Shown here piece by piece: positions 4,948-6,053 of a DNA stretch of 6,053 nucleotides. This stretch comes from RBG-16-66-20 sp039931635 (GTDB lineage Bacteria; Pseudomonadota; Gammaproteobacteria; Burkholderiales; SG8-39). The stretch's first letter is position 1; every line of letters begins with the position of its first letter. The DNA lies in the NCBI GenBank assembly GCA_039931635.1, contig JBDTRO010000175.1, positions 1 through 6,053 on the forward strand, in the 5' to 3' direction. Both the position numbers and the translations under genes were made by a program. The notes beneath the pieces are model-generated. The model had not been told where the DNA came from. It saw nothing but the letters and a program-made list of their open reading frames with translations, and searched no databases.

Positions 4948-5996
4948 TCGCCCAGCGCGACGATCTTGCATTTCGCTTCCGCCACGAACTGCCCGCGCGG
5001 AAACTGCTCGATGTAAAGCTTCAGGTCCTCGGGGTCGTCGCTGTCCTTCACGCCTTCCCAGAATTCCGTCTCGGCTTCGCTGCCCTGCGAGCTGTCTGCG
5101 TGCGCCGGCGCGGCGGGCAGCGGCTTGGCCAGCACTTCGTTCGGGTCCTCCGGCGGCTTGCCCGCGAGGATGCGCTTGAGCGCGTCGCCAAAACTGCGCG
5201 CGGTCTGATAGCGGTGATCGACGTCCTTGGCCAGGGCGCGCGCCATGACGCGGTCGTACTCGGGCGGCACCTGCACGATCGCTGACGGCCAGACCGGGTC
5301 TTCCATGACGATCTTCTGCTGCAGCGCGAATTGCGTTCCCTCGAACGGCTTCTGCCCCGTGAGGAACTGGTAGAAGATGATGCCGGCCGAAAAAATGTCC
5401 GTCCGCCGGTCCACCTTCTGGCCCTGGATCTGTTCGGGCGACATGTAGGACGGCGTGCCGACCATCGCGCCGGCCCGCGTCGCCTCGGCTGCGCTGGTTT
5501 CGTCGGCAACCCGCGCCACGCCGAAGTCGGTGAGCTTGGCGTGGCCCGCGCCATCGATCATCACATTGCCCGGCTTGATGTCGCGGTGGACAATGCCCGC
5601 CTCGTGCGCGAAATCGAGCGCATCGAGCAGCTCGCCCATGATACGGAATATCGTCTTCAGGTCGAAACGTTCGTTGGCGTCGAAGGAGTCCTTGAGCTCC
5701 TTGCCCTGGATGAGCTCCATCACGATGTACGCGAGATCGCCTTCGGTGCCGAAGTCGTACACCTGCACGATATTGCGGTGGTTGAGCCGCGCCACGGCGC
5801 GCACTTCGCGCTCGAAGCGCACCGAAATCATGCGCGCCGCTTCCGGATCCAGCTTGCGCGTGAGGATGGTCTTGATCGCGACCCTGCGGTCCAGATTCGG
5901 GTCGAGGCCGTCGTACACCAGGCCCATCGCCCCCTTGCCGAGGACGCCCTGGATCTTGTACCGGCCAAGCGTTTTTAGTTCCTCCACAGCGCGCAA
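4944..5996 (-). CDS. soluble Hanks-type serine/threonine protein kinase
   Basis: Counted from TTG 5994-5996 the protein has 350 residues. The kinase domain spans about 13-275, with all key elements: glycine loop G-K-G-A-M-G (20-25), V-A-I-K with Lys42, helix-C Glu64 in F-E-R-E-V, catalytic loop H-R-D-I-K-P-G-N (137-144, Asp139), D-F-G (157-159), activation segment G-T-P-S-Y-M-S-P-E (180-188, SPE in place of APE) and R-T-D-I-F-S-A-G (198-205). It should therefore be active and phosphorylate proteins on Ser/Thr in the cytoplasm. HRD makes it an RD kinase, normally controlled by activation-loop phosphorylation. There is no transmembrane helix and no PASTA domain. A Pro/Ala-rich linker (about 280-300) leads to a short acidic tail, E-F-W-E-G-V-K-D-S-D-D-P-E-D-L (311-325) then Y-I-E-Q-F-P-R-G-Q-F. 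This tail resembles a short helical unit found at the ends of other signalling proteins. The start is uncertain: TTG 5996, GTG 5987-5985, or possibly ACG 5972-5970 behind a GGAGGA site. Substrates and a partner phosphatase are not visible. Confidence 0.94.
   Translation of the reverse strand: MRAVEELKTLGRYKIQGVLGKGAMGLVYDGLDPNLDRRVAIKTILTRKLDPEAARMISVRFEREVRAVARLNHRNIVQVYDFGTEGDLAYIVMELIQGKELKDSFDANERFDLKTIFRIMGELLDALDFAHEAGIVHRDIKPGNVMIDGAGHAKLTDFGVARVADETSAAEATRAGAMVGTPSYMSPEQIQGQKVDRRTDIFSAGIIFYQFLTGQKPFEGTQFALQQKIVMEDPVWPSAIVQVPPEYDRVMARALAKDVDHRYQTARSFGDALKRILAGKPPEDPNEVLAKPLPAAPAHADSSQGSEAETEFWEGVKDSDDPEDLKLYIEQFPRGQFVAEAKCKIVALGD
5980..5985 (-). promoter_or_regulatory. Shine-Dalgarno GGAGGA inside the called kinase frame
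   Basis: On the minus strand GGAGGA spans 5985 down to 5980, within codons 4-6 if translation begins at TTG 5996. No ATG, GTG or TTG follows in frame at a useful distance. An in-frame ACG lies at 5972-5970, with seven bases between. A start there would trim eight residues and begin just before L-G-R-Y-K-I, a natural beginning for this kinase family. The GGAGGA could instead be chance coding sequence (Val-Glu-Glu). Confidence 0.4.
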
Positions 5997-6023
5997 TACT
6001 AAAGGGTATCGCGGCAGGGTCGA
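5996..6023 (-). promoter_or_regulatory. candidate sigma-70 promoter for the kinase gene
   Basis: On the minus strand TCGACC (6023-6018) and TAGTAT (6001-5996) are 16 bases apart, each matching four of six consensus positions. Transcription would start near 5989. The -10 would share its last base with the TTG at 5996-5994, so a transcript from here could not use that TTG. It would leave either a near-leaderless GTG at 5987 or a start behind the GGAGGA site. Confidence 0.35.
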
Positions 6024-6053
6024 AATCGATTACTTCACGAACACCCCGCGGCC
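6024..6053 (-). other. window edge; possible last codons of an upstream minus-strand gene
   Basis: The final bases contain no recognisable complete gene. One minus-strand frame reads G-R-G-V-F-V-K and then stops at TAA (6032-6030). This would suit the tail of a gene lying upstream of the kinase on the same strand, about 35-60 bases away. Seven codons are too few to support a family call; the other minus-strand frames are equally possible. Confidence 0.2.

Noticed and set aside
4926..4962. CGTCGC/GCGACG inverted repeat around the transporter-kinase junction as a terminator
   Set aside because: The stem is six bases with a 25-base loop and no T-run on either strand, so it is not a convincing intrinsic terminator.
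3750..5285. 511-residue plus-strand open frame across the transporter and kinase genes
   Set aside because: It is Arg/His/Gly-rich and without hydrophobic segments, and it crosses the convergent junction of two genes with full motif sets.

Overview
The window looks like chromosomal DNA of a GC-rich proteobacterium, most likely a betaproteobacterium of the Burkholderiales. The reasons are the strongly G/C-biased third codon positions, a Bug-type (TctC) solute receptor with no TctA/TctB partners beside it, and a SelO ending in Cys-Ser-Ser. Six essentially complete genes and one truncated gene cover almost all of it. I see no mobile element, RNA gene, CRISPR array or sign of recent transfer.

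Layout. (1) Bases 1-781, plus strand: the last 38 codons of selO (protein adenylyltransferase) overlap by four bases with chaC (glutathione-specific gamma-glutamylcyclotransferase). Both products act on thiol/glutathione redox balance. (2) Bases 768-1751, minus strand: an NAD(P)-dependent D-2-hydroxyacid dehydrogenase that converges on chaC with a 14-base overlap. (3) Bases 1788-4947, plus strand, divergent from the dehydrogenase with only 36 bases between start codons: a tightly coupled three-gene operon. It encodes a periplasmic Bug-type receptor, a secreted protein of unknown function with a BamE/SmpA-like C-terminal segment, and an MFS_3/EntS-like transporter. (4) Bases 4944-5996, minus strand: a soluble Hanks-type Ser/Thr protein kinase that converges on the transporter. 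A single palindromic CTAG supplies the stop codon of both genes.

How the genes may work together. The Bug receptor and the divergent dehydrogenase could form a small unit for sensing or capturing and oxidising/reducing an organic (hydroxy/keto) acid, with the MFS protein as a possible transport partner. This is inference from position only. The SelO-ChaC pair is the more coherent functional unit. The unknown secreted protein is the least explained gene. The kinase has its own candidate promoter, and its real start codon is in doubt: a strong Shine-Dalgarno site lies inside the called reading frame, ideally spaced from an ACG codon.

No large non-coding stretch exists. The only gaps are the 36-base divergent intergenic region and the last 57 bases. 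I do not see a clearly new biological system; the most notable points are the unusual gene junctions, the unknown secreted protein and the kinase start and tail.
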